Shown piece by piece: positions 1 to 7,994 of a DNA stretch of 47,767 bases (position 1 is the first letter of the stretch; each line of letters begins with the position of its first letter). A program made the translations under genes and the position numbers. Under the pieces are notes generated by a model. It was given only the letters and a program-made list of their open reading frames with translations. It made no database searches and was not told the origin of the DNA. This stretch comes from a virus: positions 1 through 47,767 of IMG/VR virus record IMGVR_UViG_3300025687_005584. One strand, 5' to 3'.

Positions 1-552
1 TCAAACGCTGCCGGTGTCATGACAAAGAGCCTTAGCTTGGCCGAGATTGCTGACGATCAAGGCCAGAGCTTTGGTTCGAAGGTTGTTGCTAACGATGGAA
101 CAGGTAATCAATACACTGACAGAGTTGGTGTTGGTAAAGCTGTTTCTGGTGGCACACTCGCTTATCAGGCTGGTGCTACTGAGTGGGTTGTTAAGGGTGG
201 TAATGTTTCCACTACTCTTGGTGGTGTTGCTAACACAACCTTGGTTGGTGGTCAAGCCGGTCCTGACCCAGTTCGTGATAATATCGCTAGTCTCGAAACG
301 ACCCGTGATTATGGCAACATGACCATTGATCCATTGGCTGCTCCAGCGTCAGGTATTAATTCTTACAGAACTATCACTGGTGGTGGATCTGAGAAGAATT
401 ACATTAACCCTGCTGTTGCTGGTGGTGCAACCAACTCTGCTGACTCTGCTGCGAATACCACTCGTGCTATTCCCGGCGAGTTTGTTTACAGAGATGGTTC
501 AGCGAACCCAATTCAGGATGACTTCAAGAGCAAAGAAGCCCCTGAAGAATAA
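1..552 (+). CDS. Probable phage structural protein, C-terminal part (5'-truncated by window edge)
   Basis: The reading frame is open from base 1, and the first ATG (19) has no visible ribosome binding site, so this is most likely the C-terminal part of a longer gene. The 184 visible residues are rich in Gly, Ala, Thr, Ser and Asn with many short beta-prone stretches, no membrane segment and no catalytic motif. That composition suits a capsid, decoration or tail protein. It is followed at once by a hairpin terminator, so it ends a transcription unit. I do not recognise a named family; structural is inferred from composition and position only. Confidence 0.55.
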   Translation, partial: SNAAGVMTKSLSLAEIADDQGQSFGSKVVANDGTGNQYTDRVGVGKAVSGGTLAYQAGATEWVVKGGNVSTTLGGVANTTLVGGQAGPDPVRDNIASLETTRDYGNMTIDPLAAPASGINSYRTITGGGSEKNYINPAVAGGATNSADSAANTTRAIPGEFVYRDGSANPIQDDFKSKEAPEE

Positions 553-571
553 ACTTCCTATGCAAAATTAA

Positions 572-603
572 CTTAGCCCTCAGAAATGGGGGCTAGGTTT
601 TCC
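572..603 (+). terminator. Rho-independent terminator after the structural gene
   Basis: An eight-base stem (572-579 with 590-597, one G-T pair) encloses a ten-base loop and is followed by TTTTCC. It lies 20 bases past the stop at 552 and upstream of the next ribosome binding site. Confidence 0.7.
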
Positions 604-616
604 TTTATGGAGGTTT

Positions 617-1219
617 ATGATGATTACGCCAGAATTTGCAGGAGCCGTAGCAACACTTGTCGGTGCAGGCATCGCAGTGTTAGGATTTTTATACAGAGCC
701 TTTACTTTTGTCAAATCATTTCAAAGATCTCAAGAAGAAGTAAAGGAGTCAATTAGAATTATCAAGGCAGAAGTCACACCTAATAGCGGTAAATCTTTAA
801 AAGATACTGTAAATTCATTGAAGAAGGCTTGTGACAGAATAGAAGCTAGACAAAAGGTATTAGATCAAAGATCGAAAGCCGCCCTTCACTACAACGAGAC
901 TCCGCTTTTTGAGACAGATATTAAGGGTAGATTAACTTGGTGCAACGAAGCATTTTTAGAATTAACAAAAGACAACGGTAGTTGTAGCGAAGGATTCGAT
1001 TGGCTAACGGTTATCGAAGATGATCGAAGAGACGATTTTCTGACAGAGTTTAACTCCTGTTTGAAGATGTGCCGAAAGATTGACATTGAAACCGTTTCCG
1101 TTCATGGAAGGCTCATACATTTTGTTGGATACCCTTACAGAGTTGCTAAAGGTATTCATGAAGGATTTTTAATTCATCTTCAAGTTTATTCACAGGAGAA
1201 TGAAAATGAACGAAGGTAG
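617..1219 (+). CDS. Membrane-anchored PAS-domain protein
   Basis: Residues about 8-30 form a hydrophobic transmembrane helix. Residues about 35-90 are charged and helical (probable coiled coil), and residues about 92-195 look like a PAS fold: an ETDIKGRLTWCN-type strand pair, a DWL turn and an EDDR segment. PAS domains bind small ligands or mediate dimer contacts; no kinase, cyclase or other output domain follows, so any signal would be passed through the coiled coil or the membrane. GGAGG at 609-613 serves ATG 617 or, with better spacing, ATG 620. It overlaps the holin-like gene downstream. A role as sensor or timing element of lysis is inference. Confidence 0.65.
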   Translation: MMITPEFAGAVATLVGAGIAVLGFLYRAFTFVKSFQRSQEEVKESIRIIKAEVTPNSGKSLKDTVNSLKKACDRIEARQKVLDQRSKAALHYNETPLFETDIKGRLTWCNEAFLELTKDNGSCSEGFDWLTVIEDDRRDDFLTEFNSCLKMCRKIDIETVSVHGRLIHFVGYPYRVAKGIHEGFLIHLQVYSQENENERR

Positions 1220-1424
1220 TAAAAGGTTTAAGTTAAATTGGGGCGACATTTCTAGTGTCGTTAAAAACGCTCTTTTGGTGGGCGGTGCATCAGCACTGAC
1301 TGTTGTCGCAGAAAACTTGGATGTTGTTGACATCGGAATTTATACTCCGCTTGTTGTTCCAATCATCGCTGTTGGTCTTGATACCGCTATCAAGTGGCTA
1401 AAAGACGCTTCACCGAAAGATTAA
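1206..1424 (+). CDS. Small membrane protein, holin candidate
   Basis: The 72-residue product has a basic N-terminus and two hydrophobic stretches (about residues 20-37 and 44-62) split by a short acidic turn, then a charged tail. Size and topology suit a class II-like holin or other small phage membrane protein. AGGAG at 1194-1198 sits seven bases from ATG 1206 and only one base from the in-frame ATG 1200, so 1206 is preferred. It lies immediately before a peptidase gene, the position expected for a holin paired with a lysis enzyme. No sequence motif proves holin function. Confidence 0.5.
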   Translation: MNEGSKRFKLNWGDISSVVKNALLVGGASALTVVAENLDVVDIGIYTPLVVPIIAVGLDTAIKWLKDASPKD

Positions 1425-1438
1425 GACAGGAGTAAAAA

Positions 1439-2365
1439 ATGGACTTTAACACGCCACGCGATTTGCTTAACGCATATCGTAACGGTTTTGATGGTGCTGT
1501 ATGTGACCCAGAAGAAACCGCAGAGTTACTAGGCCGGTTAAAGACTCCACTCTTTGGTGCTGCTGCTTATAAGCTATTTGGAGCAGGGGAAGGTAAACTT
1601 TCCCTGCCCTTTCTTTCTTTGCTTAAATTCGATAAGGGCTTTGGGCCATCAGAAAAGCAGACAACTGGTGATTGTGTCAGTCATTCTACTAGAAATGCTA
1701 TAGACATAACAAGAGCAGTTGAAATTGACATCAAAGGCGAGTCAGAAGATTTTGTAGTTAGAAGTGCAACGGAAGCAATCTATCAAAGTAGAGGGCACAA
1801 GGGTCAGGGGATGACTTGTTCTGGTGCCGCTAAATATGTCCACGAGAAGGGTGGAATTCTTTTAAGAAAAGATTATGGAAAAGTAGACCTATCAAAATAT
1901 AATTCTAGCTTAGGTGCAAGACATAATATTCCTAAGAGTATTTATATTGACGAAGCTAGTAAGCATCAGGTGAAGACTATTTCCGCAATCACAACCGTCG
2001 AAGAAGCCAGAGATGCTCTAGCCAATGGTTACGGTATTTCTGTTTGTTCTGGCTACGGATTCTCAAGTAGGCGAGACTCAAAGGGTATCGCAAAGAGATC
2101 TGGTAGCTGGGCACATGCGATGGCATGGATAGCCTGTGATGACACAAGAGAGCGTTACAATGAAATGCTATTCTTGGTACAAAACAGTTGGGGTAAATGG
2201 AATAGTGGCCCCAAGGTTCATGGGCAACCAGATGGAAGTTTCTGGATCAGGGAACGAGATGCAAGAGGTATGCTGTCAGGTAACTGGGGATCTTGGGTCT
2301 TTAGTGACGTAGACGGTTTCCCAGCTAGGAAACTTCCGAATTACGGTTTCAAAAAATATCTATAA
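1439..2365 (+). CDS. Papain-like (C1 family) cysteine peptidase
   Basis: The product (308 residues) carries the order expected for papain-type peptidases: oxyanion Gln74 and nucleophile Cys79 in QTTGDC, His226 in WAHAM and Asn249 in QNSWG. There is no signal peptide, so it would act in the cytoplasm or reach the envelope through a holin or inside a virion. AGGAG at 1427-1431 supports ATG 1439. Known options for such enzymes in phages are lysis, head maturation or modification of host proteins. Its place between a holin-like gene and an exported thioredoxin-fold gene favours the envelope. That role is inference; the peptidase fold call rests on the catalytic motifs. Confidence 0.75.
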   Translation: MDFNTPRDLLNAYRNGFDGAVCDPEETAELLGRLKTPLFGAAAYKLFGAGEGKLSLPFLSLLKFDKGFGPSEKQTTGDCVSHSTRNAIDITRAVEIDIKGESEDFVVRSATEAIYQSRGHKGQGMTCSGAAKYVHEKGGILLRKDYGKVDLSKYNSSLGARHNIPKSIYIDEASKHQVKTISAITTVEEARDALANGYGISVCSGYGFSSRRDSKGIAKRSGSWAHAMAWIACDDTRERYNEMLFLVQNSWGKWNSGPKVHGQPDGSFWIRERDARGMLSGNWGSWVFSDVDGFPARKLPNYGFKKYL

Positions 2366-2375
2366 GGCATTAACA

Positions 2376-2948
2376 ATGAAAAATTTAGTATATGTATTAG
2401 CTTTGTGTCTGGGTGCTTCTTCAACCCTTGGTTGTAATGCACAAGATTGCGACCATGCTAAAAAAATACGAGCTTATCAAGCTACACGCTTGGCTATTGC
2501 TGCGATGAATAATCCAGATACAACGCCAGACGAAGTAGATGAAGAACTTTGCGACGGGTCTGGCTGGATCATCCAAGGAGATGGTCATAAAACAGAATGT
2601 CCGGGTTGTTCAGCCTGCAAGAAAAAAGATGGGCAAATGGCTGCTGATATGGAGCCAGAATACAATGTATATCACTTTGGTGCTAAATGGTGTGGACCAT
2701 GCCAGCAGATGATTAAGAATACTTGGCCTGATGAAAAAATGGTTAAGTTTCTAAAAGATAAAAAGGCAAAACTTTTTGTGTTCGATGTAGACAATAAAGA
2801 TCATAAGAAGTATTTCTCGTACTATAAAGTGACTTCGTACCCTACAATTATCTTGTTAGATAAAGATAATTTGAATAAACCACTTCAAAGAAATGTAGGT
2901 GGAATGAGTGCAGAGTCCATGATTAAAGAATTGGATAAGGTACTATGA
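2376..2948 (+). CDS. Exported thioredoxin-fold protein
   Basis: An N-terminal hydrophobic segment (about residues 4-20, ending near Cys20) looks like a signal peptide or imperfect lipobox. The thioredoxin domain (about 95-190) has the redox motif WCGPC at 105-109 and a cis-proline context SYPT. Between them is a cysteine cluster, CPGCSAC, at 75-81 following a GDGH segment, possibly a metal site. The protein should act outside the cytoplasmic membrane, reducing, forming or shuffling disulfides. It sits directly after the cysteine peptidase gene and overlaps the next gene by four bases. Possible jobs are keeping Cys79 of the peptidase reduced or opening disulfides in the host envelope. Confidence 0.8.
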   Translation: MKNLVYVLALCLGASSTLGCNAQDCDHAKKIRAYQATRLAIAAMNNPDTTPDEVDEELCDGSGWIIQGDGHKTECPGCSACKKKDGQMAADMEPEYNVYHFGAKWCGPCQQMIKNTWPDEKMVKFLKDKKAKLFVFDVDNKDHKKYFSYYKVTSYPTIILLDKDNLNKPLQRNVGGMSAESMIKELDKVL

Positions 2949-3277
2949 GTGACTTAAACGACGTAGCAACAAGAATATCTTCTCATGTTGCAGCCAAAGA
3001 TAAGAACTTTGGGATAGACCCAGTGACTATCTCAATTATTATCAGCATCATCACCAATCTTGTAAAACTTTGGTGGAGTTGCAGAAGCGAAAGTAAGGTT
3101 CGTGGGGAACTGCGGAATCCTTCTTGGTTATTTAAACTGTTTCTCAAAAGAGAGATTAGGAAACAAGTCAAAGGAAGTGGACGCAGAAGTACGATGTACG
3201 GTGCTTTCATCGACGTTGGAAAATCATTATCGGAAAAAGAACTTAACAATATTTTGAGAGAAATTGGAGGGAAGTGA
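2945..3277 (+). CDS. Single-pass membrane protein of unknown function
   Basis: The 110-residue product has one hydrophobic segment (about residues 26-43, Ile/Val-rich ending in WW), then a strongly basic region and a C-terminal helical tail. The start overlaps the thioredoxin stop (ATGAG), so translation is coupled. No family is recognised. The position inside a run of envelope proteins suggests a lysis or envelope role. Confidence 0.6.
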   Translation: MSDLNDVATRISSHVAAKDKNFGIDPVTISIIISIITNLVKLWWSCRSESKVRGELRNPSWLFKLFLKREIRKQVKGSGRRSTMYGAFIDVGKSLSEKELNNILREIGGK

Positions 3278-3561
3278 TGAATTTGTTTCAATGGGTAATG
3301 CTTGGGCTTGCTGCTATTTTAGTTGCACCAATGGTTTTTGAGAAATTTAAAGGGTTTGTTCCATCTGTACCTACACCGCCGCCTGTACCACCTGTACCAC
3401 CCGCACCTGAGCATGTGGATAGTTGTGACGGATTGGTTGATGTTGTTGAGTGTTGGGAACACTTGCGTGATTGCTGTGAGGCTCAAGGCATGAAGGATGC
3501 TGCCAGAGAACTCAAAAAAATCTTCCCGCTATTTGCGATTCAGGAGGTAGAGAATGAGTAA
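3277..3561 (+). CDS. Small membrane protein with proline-rich linker, spanin-like layout
   Basis: A transmembrane helix (about residues 5-22) is followed by a Pro/Val-rich linker (about 29-45) and a cysteine-containing helical domain (Cys in SCDG, ECWE and DCCE). Inner-membrane helix plus proline-rich periplasmic segment recalls some phage spanins, but there is no lipobox partner I can identify, so this is only a topological resemblance. GGAGG at about 3266-3270 supports ATG 3277, which overlaps the previous stop codon; an upstream in-frame GTG at 3274 is less likely. Confidence 0.6.
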   Translation: MNLFQWVMLGLAAILVAPMVFEKFKGFVPSVPTPPPVPPVPPAPEHVDSCDGLVDVVECWEHLRDCCEAQGMKDAARELKKIFPLFAIQEVENE

Positions 3562-4024
3562 TCAACTCAGAACGATCTTAGCTGCTGTTCTGTGTGCGGT
3601 TGCACTCTTTGGTGAACCTGTATTTGAATGGGTTAAAAACAATGTAGATATTGTCAATGTCGTACCAGATGCAACTGTCGATGAGCCATCTTTAGAGAAT
3701 AAAGAATTGGTTGACGACATTGTTAAGATTGATTTTTCAAAAGAAGATGCAGATCTTGTTTCTTGCTTCTTCTTAGAGTTGGCAGATGTTGTAGGAGATG
3801 ACGATGAGATCATCAAGACAACGGGGCAATTTGCAAACTTCAATGTTATGGCTGGTATCTTACACTTTGATACCGAATTTGCAGGTAAGTACGATGGGTT
3901 TGGTGATGCTGTAGAATACGCAATTCAAAACGCTGTTGGCTTAGAGAATCAATCGCTGACCGATAGCAAGCGTCAAGATCTTGTAGATGTCCTCGAAGCA
4001 GTAGCTTGGGGTGTCAATCAATGA
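3554..4024 (+). CDS. Exported or membrane-anchored acidic protein, unknown
   Basis: Residues about 5-20 are hydrophobic (signal peptide or anchor). The remaining ~135 residues are acidic and helical, with no cysteine pairs or catalytic motif I recognise. AGGAGG at 3541-3546 supports the start, which overlaps the previous gene. Context places it in the envelope/lysis run. Confidence 0.6.
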   Translation: MSNQLRTILAAVLCAVALFGEPVFEWVKNNVDIVNVVPDATVDEPSLENKELVDDIVKIDFSKEDADLVSCFFLELADVVGDDDEIIKTTGQFANFNVMAGILHFDTEFAGKYDGFGDAVEYAIQNAVGLENQSLTDSKRQDLVDVLEAVAWGVNQ

Positions 4025-4194
4025 GCTTAATAGATGTATTACTTGACAAAGTAATGGACAAGTACGGCATTGAGCAGAAAGATATTGACAAAGCAAAAAG
4101 AATGATGGATAAAGTTAAGTTCGTAAAACGTAATGGCGAAAACTACATGGTTATAGATATTGGTGACGGAATTGAACTTTCCATCAAACAATAA
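4021..4194 (+). CDS. Small cytoplasmic protein, unknown
   Basis: The 57-residue product starts at ATG 4021, overlapping the previous TGA; a longer reading from 4006 would run 19 bases into the upstream gene and is less likely. It is charged, with two helices followed by short strands (an ENYMVIDIG-type hairpin). It is the last gene of the first plus-strand unit before a strong terminator. No family recognised. Confidence 0.5.
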   Translation: MSLIDVLLDKVMDKYGIEQKDIDKAKRMMDKVKFVKRNGENYMVIDIGDGIELSIKQ

Positions 4195-4202
4195 CAATTT
4201 AG

Positions 4203-4245
4203 CCTCTCTTTAGTTGGATAATACTGACTTTAGAGAGGTTTTTTT
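4203..4245 (+). terminator. Strong rho-independent terminator
   Basis: Seven-base stem CCTCTCT (4203-4209) pairs with AGAGAGG (4232-4238), followed by seven T residues (4239-4245). It closes the envelope-gene unit eleven bases before the nrdA promoter. Confidence 0.85.
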
Positions 4246-4256
4246 GTACTTTCCCC

Positions 4257-4285
4257 TTGACAAAACCGGTTTCGTAGACTATAAT
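4257..4285 (+). promoter_or_regulatory. Sigma70-type promoter upstream of nrdA
   Basis: Consensus TTGACA (4257-4262) and TATAAT (4280-4285) are separated by 17 bases. This matches the host housekeeping promoter consensus exactly and implies early expression by host RNA polymerase. It would start a transcript about 50 bases before nrdA. An 18-base block around the -10 box (4270-4287) recurs identically at 26161-26178 upstream of the polymerase gene. Confidence 0.85.
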
Positions 4286-4342
4286 AGAGTACAAGAACCC
4301 GCTACATTCGACAACATTTGTATAAAGATAAGGAACAACTAG

Positions 4343-6571
4343 ATGCAGGTTACAAAGCGTGATGGATCTAAAGAGGATTTCTCAGTAGAAAAGATCCACA
4401 AGGTTGTAAGCTGGGCGGTTAAAGGTATTAATGGCGTGTCATTCTCTGATGTTGAGATGAACGCCAACCTGTCCCTGTATGACGGGATTACTAGCTCAGA
4501 GATTCATCAGATTCTCATCAAGTCAGCAAATGATTTGATTTCAACATCTGCACCCAACTATCAGTATGTCGCTGCTAGACTGCTGAATATGCAACTCAGA
4601 AAAGAAGTTTGGGGCTACGGAGATCAACCCACTGACTTCCTGATGTTCATTCGTAGAAACGTAGACAATGGCATCTACGACCCACAACTGGAGAAGAAGT
4701 GGAACGAAGAAGAGATTGATGCCTTCGGCAAGTACATCAGTCACAATCGTGATGATATGTTTACATATGCTGGTCTACAGCAAATGATTGATAAATACTT
4801 GGTAAAAAACAGAAGTACAGGAGACATTTATGAGACTCCACAGTTTGCTTATATGGCTATTGCTATGTGTCTATTCGATGATATTAACGAGGTAAAGCAA
4901 GCGTATGACTGCTACTCGACGTTCCAAATTAATTTGCCCACTCCTATCATGGCTGGTGTTAGGACTAATATACGTCAGTTCGCCAGTTGTGTTTTGGTTG
5001 ATGTTGACGACAATCTTGACGCTATATTTTCTAGTATTCATGCGGTTGGCAAGTATACTGCGAGGCGTGCAGGGATCGGACTCAACATCGGACGTATGCG
5101 ACCAATCAACTCACCCATCAGAGGCGGCGAGGTCATCCACACAGGACTCATTCCATACTTAAAGAACTTTGAGTCGGCAGTTAAATCAACGTCTCAGAAT
5201 GGGCTTCGTGGAGGCTCTGCTACGGTACATGTACCATTCTGGCACTATGAGATTGAGGACATCATGGTTCTCAAAAACAACGCTGGCACAGACGACAACA
5301 GAGTGCGTAAATTGGATTACAGTATTCAGTTTTGTAAGTTGTTCTATGATCGTTTAATTGCCAACGAAGATATTACCCTGTTTAGTCCCAACGAAGCTAA
5401 GGGTTTGTACGAGGCGTTTGGTGACAATGAAAAGTTTGAAGAACTGTATCTGAAGTATGAGAACAAGAGATCGTTAAAGTTTAAGAGAAAGATTCCAGCA
5501 AGACAGTTGGCACAAATCTTTGCCCGCGAACGTCTGGAAACTGGACGTATCTACAGCATGAACATTGACTCAGCCAATGAACACGGATCGTGGAGTGTAC
5601 CATGCTATATGTCAAATCTTTGTCAAGAAATTATCCATCCGACAAATCCTATTCAGGCTATTGATGATGCAGAGGGCGAGATTGGTATTTGCATTTTGTC
5701 AGCATTGAACCTACTGGAAATGAACGATGAGAAAGACATTGAAGAAGCGTGCCGAATTGCTGTACGGACTCTTGACTCTGTTATTGATTACCAAGATTAT
5801 CCTGTGCTTGCCGGTGAGAACTTTACCAAGAATAGGAGATCACTTGGAATTGGTATTACTAACCTTGCTGGCTTCTTAGCTAAGAACAAGCTAAAGTATG
5901 AAGACCCAGAAGCATTAGAGTTGATCCATGAGACTATGGAACAGATTCAGTGGAATCTTCTTAATGCAAGTTGTGAGTTGGCAGAAGAAAAGGGTGCATG
6001 TTCTAAGTTTGATGAGACTAAATACTCAGACGGTCTTTTACCTATCGACTGGTACAAGAAAACTGTAGACGAATTAATTAAACCAAATTATAACATGGAT
6101 TGGGAAGGGTTACGTGAGAGAATTAAAAAACATGGTCTTCGGCACTCTACTCTATCTGCTATTATGCCTTGCGAGTCTAGCTCCGTTATTCAGAACTCTA
6201 CCAATGGAATTGAACCCGTCAGATCGTTGCTGATTCATAAGAAGGCGAAGAATGGCGTTCTGAAGCAGTTGGTTCCAAACTACCATACGAGAAAGAACTT
6301 CTACACGCTTGCGTGGGATATGCCAAACAATCAGGCTATGCTCAACGTAGCTGCTGTGATCCAGAAGTTTGTGGACATGAGTATGAGTACAAACCTGTAT
6401 TATAATTACTCTCATTATGAAGATGGAAACATTCCATTGAGCGTTCTTATTAAAGATCAAATCTATGGTTATAAGTATGGACTAAAGAATTTTTATTATG
6501 CCAACACACCGGATGGTGATGGCGAAACTGAAAAAGAGATGAATTGCGAATCTGGAGCGTGTGCGATATGA
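4343..6571 (+). CDS. nrdA: Ribonucleoside-diphosphate reductase, class Ia large subunit
   Basis: The 742-residue product matches NrdA in length and order. It has an N-terminal ATP-cone-like region (about 1-90), the substrate-site Cys in ASCVLVD, the active-site segment SNLCQE (Asn, thiyl Cys and Glu), the second redox Cys in ICILSALN, the paired tyrosines FYYANT for radical transfer, and the C-terminal swinging pair Cys735/Cys740 in CESGACAI. It reduces ribonucleoside diphosphates to deoxy forms for phage DNA synthesis, with NrdB supplying the radical. It is the first gene after a strong promoter; its stop overlaps the next start. Confidence 0.97.
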   Translation: MQVTKRDGSKEDFSVEKIHKVVSWAVKGINGVSFSDVEMNANLSLYDGITSSEIHQILIKSANDLISTSAPNYQYVAARLLNMQLRKEVWGYGDQPTDFLMFIRRNVDNGIYDPQLEKKWNEEEIDAFGKYISHNRDDMFTYAGLQQMIDKYLVKNRSTGDIYETPQFAYMAIAMCLFDDINEVKQAYDCYSTFQINLPTPIMAGVRTNIRQFASCVLVDVDDNLDAIFSSIHAVGKYTARRAGIGLNIGRMRPINSPIRGGEVIHTGLIPYLKNFESAVKSTSQNGLRGGSATVHVPFWHYEIEDIMVLKNNAGTDDNRVRKLDYSIQFCKLFYDRLIANEDITLFSPNEAKGLYEAFGDNEKFEELYLKYENKRSLKFKRKIPARQLAQIFARERLETGRIYSMNIDSANEHGSWSVPCYMSNLCQEIIHPTNPIQAIDDAEGEIGICILSALNLLEMNDEKDIEEACRIAVRTLDSVIDYQDYPVLAGENFTKNRRSLGIGITNLAGFLAKNKLKYEDPEALELIHETMEQIQWNLLNASCELAEEKGACSKFDETKYSDGLLPIDWYKKTVDELIKPNYNMDWEGLRERIKKHGLRHSTLSAIMPCESSSVIQNSTNGIEPVRSLLIHKKAKNGVLKQLVPNYHTRKNFYTLAWDMPNNQAMLNVAAVIQKFVDMSMSTNLYYNYSHYEDGNIPLSVLIKDQIYGYKYGLKNFYYANTPDGDGETEKEMNCESGACAI

Positions 6572-6921
6572 GTGAATTATCAGATAAAGAAAAGAAAATA
6601 TCTAAAGCCGCTGTATGGGTTTGGAGAAACCTGCTTGCGTCTGGAGTTTTCTTAGCTCTGTTTTGGATTGGGTATAATTGGGTCGGAAACAAGTTTGATG
6701 GAATGGAAGCAAAGATAGATAATGTGGAGCATGAGGTTATTAGAGTGGGCACTGTGGTTAAAGAAAGGATCAGAGTTGCTAGAGGTGACTATGGATGGGA
6801 AGAGCCTACATATGCTGTTGCAGCACCAAATATGACAGACGAGGAATATGAAAATTTATTAGACGAAGGTATAAAAATTCGAGAACACATTAATAGTTTC
6901 GCAGACGAGGTGCAAAAATGA
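6568..6921 (+). CDS. Membrane-anchored coiled-coil protein between nrdA and nrdB
   Basis: The 117-residue product has a charged N-terminus, one transmembrane helix (about residues 22-40), a coiled-coil-prone segment (about 42-65) and an acidic tail. ATG 6568 overlaps the nrdA TGA, and its own stop overlaps the nrdB start, so all three are translationally coupled; an upstream start at 6544 would run into nrdA. No family recognised. It is unusual to find a membrane protein between the two reductase subunits. Confidence 0.6.
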   Translation: MSELSDKEKKISKAAVWVWRNLLASGVFLALFWIGYNWVGNKFDGMEAKIDNVEHEVIRVGTVVKERIRVARGDYGWEEPTYAVAAPNMTDEEYENLLDEGIKIREHINSFADEVQK

Positions 6922-7994
6922 AAACAATCTTTAATACCAAGAATGTAGACCCAATGACTCAGCCACTTTTTCTTGGTAAAGACCTTGGAGTGCAGCGATA
7001 TGATGTTGTCAAGTATCCAATCTTCAAGGAGCTTGACAGTAAGCAGATGATGAACTTCTGGCGACCAGAAGAAATCGAACTAAAGAAAGACCGTGGCGAC
7101 TTCAAGGAGATGTCGGACAATGAGAAGTTTATCTTTACGTCTAATCTGAAATATCAGACCATGCTTGACAGTGTGATCTGTCGTGGTGTTCCTACTTTGC
7201 TAGAGTTTGTTACAAACACAGAGCTAGAAGCCTGCTTGATGACGTGGCAATTCTTTGAGAAGATTCACTCGCAAAGTTATAGTTATATCATTCAGAATGT
7301 CTTTGCTGACAGTTCCGAAATTTTTGGCGGAATTTATGAAGATAAAGAGATTATGAAGCGGGCAGACAGTGCTATCGCAGACTATAATAATTTGATGGGC
7401 ATGGCTTGCGATACAACATCTAAGGCAGACCTGAAGAAGCAAATCTACATGACGGTTATTAGTATCAATATTCTTGAGGCTATCCGGTTTTATGTCAGCT
7501 TTATCTGTAGCTTTGCGTTTGCAGAGAACAAGAAGATGGTCGGCAACGCAGATATTATCAAGCTCATCAAACGTGATGAGGCTTTGCACCTAGCCAATAC
7601 TCAGCAGATCCTAAAGATTCTCCATACGGAAGAGTCAGAAGGATTTGTTAGTACAGCCGCTAAGTGTCAAGATGCCGCCGTTGAAATGTTTGATAGAGCA
7701 GCGGCAGAAGAAAAAGAATGGGCATCGTACCTATTCCAAAACGGATCAATTATTGGACTCAACGAGACTGTACTACACCAATACATTGATTGGCTCTGTA
7801 TGTCTCGAAGAAAAGCTATTGGGCTTCCATACGAGAACGTTGGAAAGAACCCAATCGCAGGTTGGACGCAGGCTTGGATGCAGAGCGAAAGCGTTCAAGT
7901 GGCTCCACAGGAACATGAAATTACTAGCTATAAAATCGGTGCTAGTAAAAATGATTTAGATGATATGGACTTAGGAGGATTTACTTATGAGTGA
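6918..7994 (+). CDS. nrdB: Ribonucleoside-diphosphate reductase, class Ia small subunit
   Basis: The 358-residue product aligns with NrdB. Di-iron ligands and radical tyrosine are visible: Asp84 (KYQTMLDS), Glu114 and His117 (FEKIHS), Tyr121 (SQSYSY), the Glu of LEAIRFY, and the RDEALH pair. The C-terminal tail (GGFTYE) resembles the peptide that docks on NrdA. It makes the stable tyrosyl radical that starts ribonucleotide reduction. The presence of the tyrosine argues for a standard class Ia enzyme rather than a Mn/Fe class Ic type. The start overlaps the upstream gene by four bases. Confidence 0.97.
   Translation: MKTIFNTKNVDPMTQPLFLGKDLGVQRYDVVKYPIFKELDSKQMMNFWRPEEIELKKDRGDFKEMSDNEKFIFTSNLKYQTMLDSVICRGVPTLLEFVTNTELEACLMTWQFFEKIHSQSYSYIIQNVFADSSEIFGGIYEDKEIMKRADSAIADYNNLMGMACDTTSKADLKKQIYMTVISINILEAIRFYVSFICSFAFAENKKMVGNADIIKLIKRDEALHLANTQQILKILHTEESEGFVSTAAKCQDAAVEMFDRAAAEEKEWASYLFQNGSIIGLNETVLHQYIDWLCMSRRKAIGLPYENVGKNPIAGWTQAWMQSESVQVAPQEHEITSYKIGASKNDLDDMDLGGFTYE

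Noticed and set aside
1-255. Minus-strand reading frame opposite the first structural gene
   Set aside because: Shadow of the plus-strand gene; no ribosome binding site or protein-like features.
4286-4342. Riboswitch or NrdR-type control site in the nrdA leader
   Set aside because: The ~57-base leader is short and I see neither paired NrdR-like boxes nor stable stems.
7383-7388. TATAAT inside nrdB as a promoter
   Set aside because: There is no -35-like sequence at 16-18 bases upstream; probably chance.
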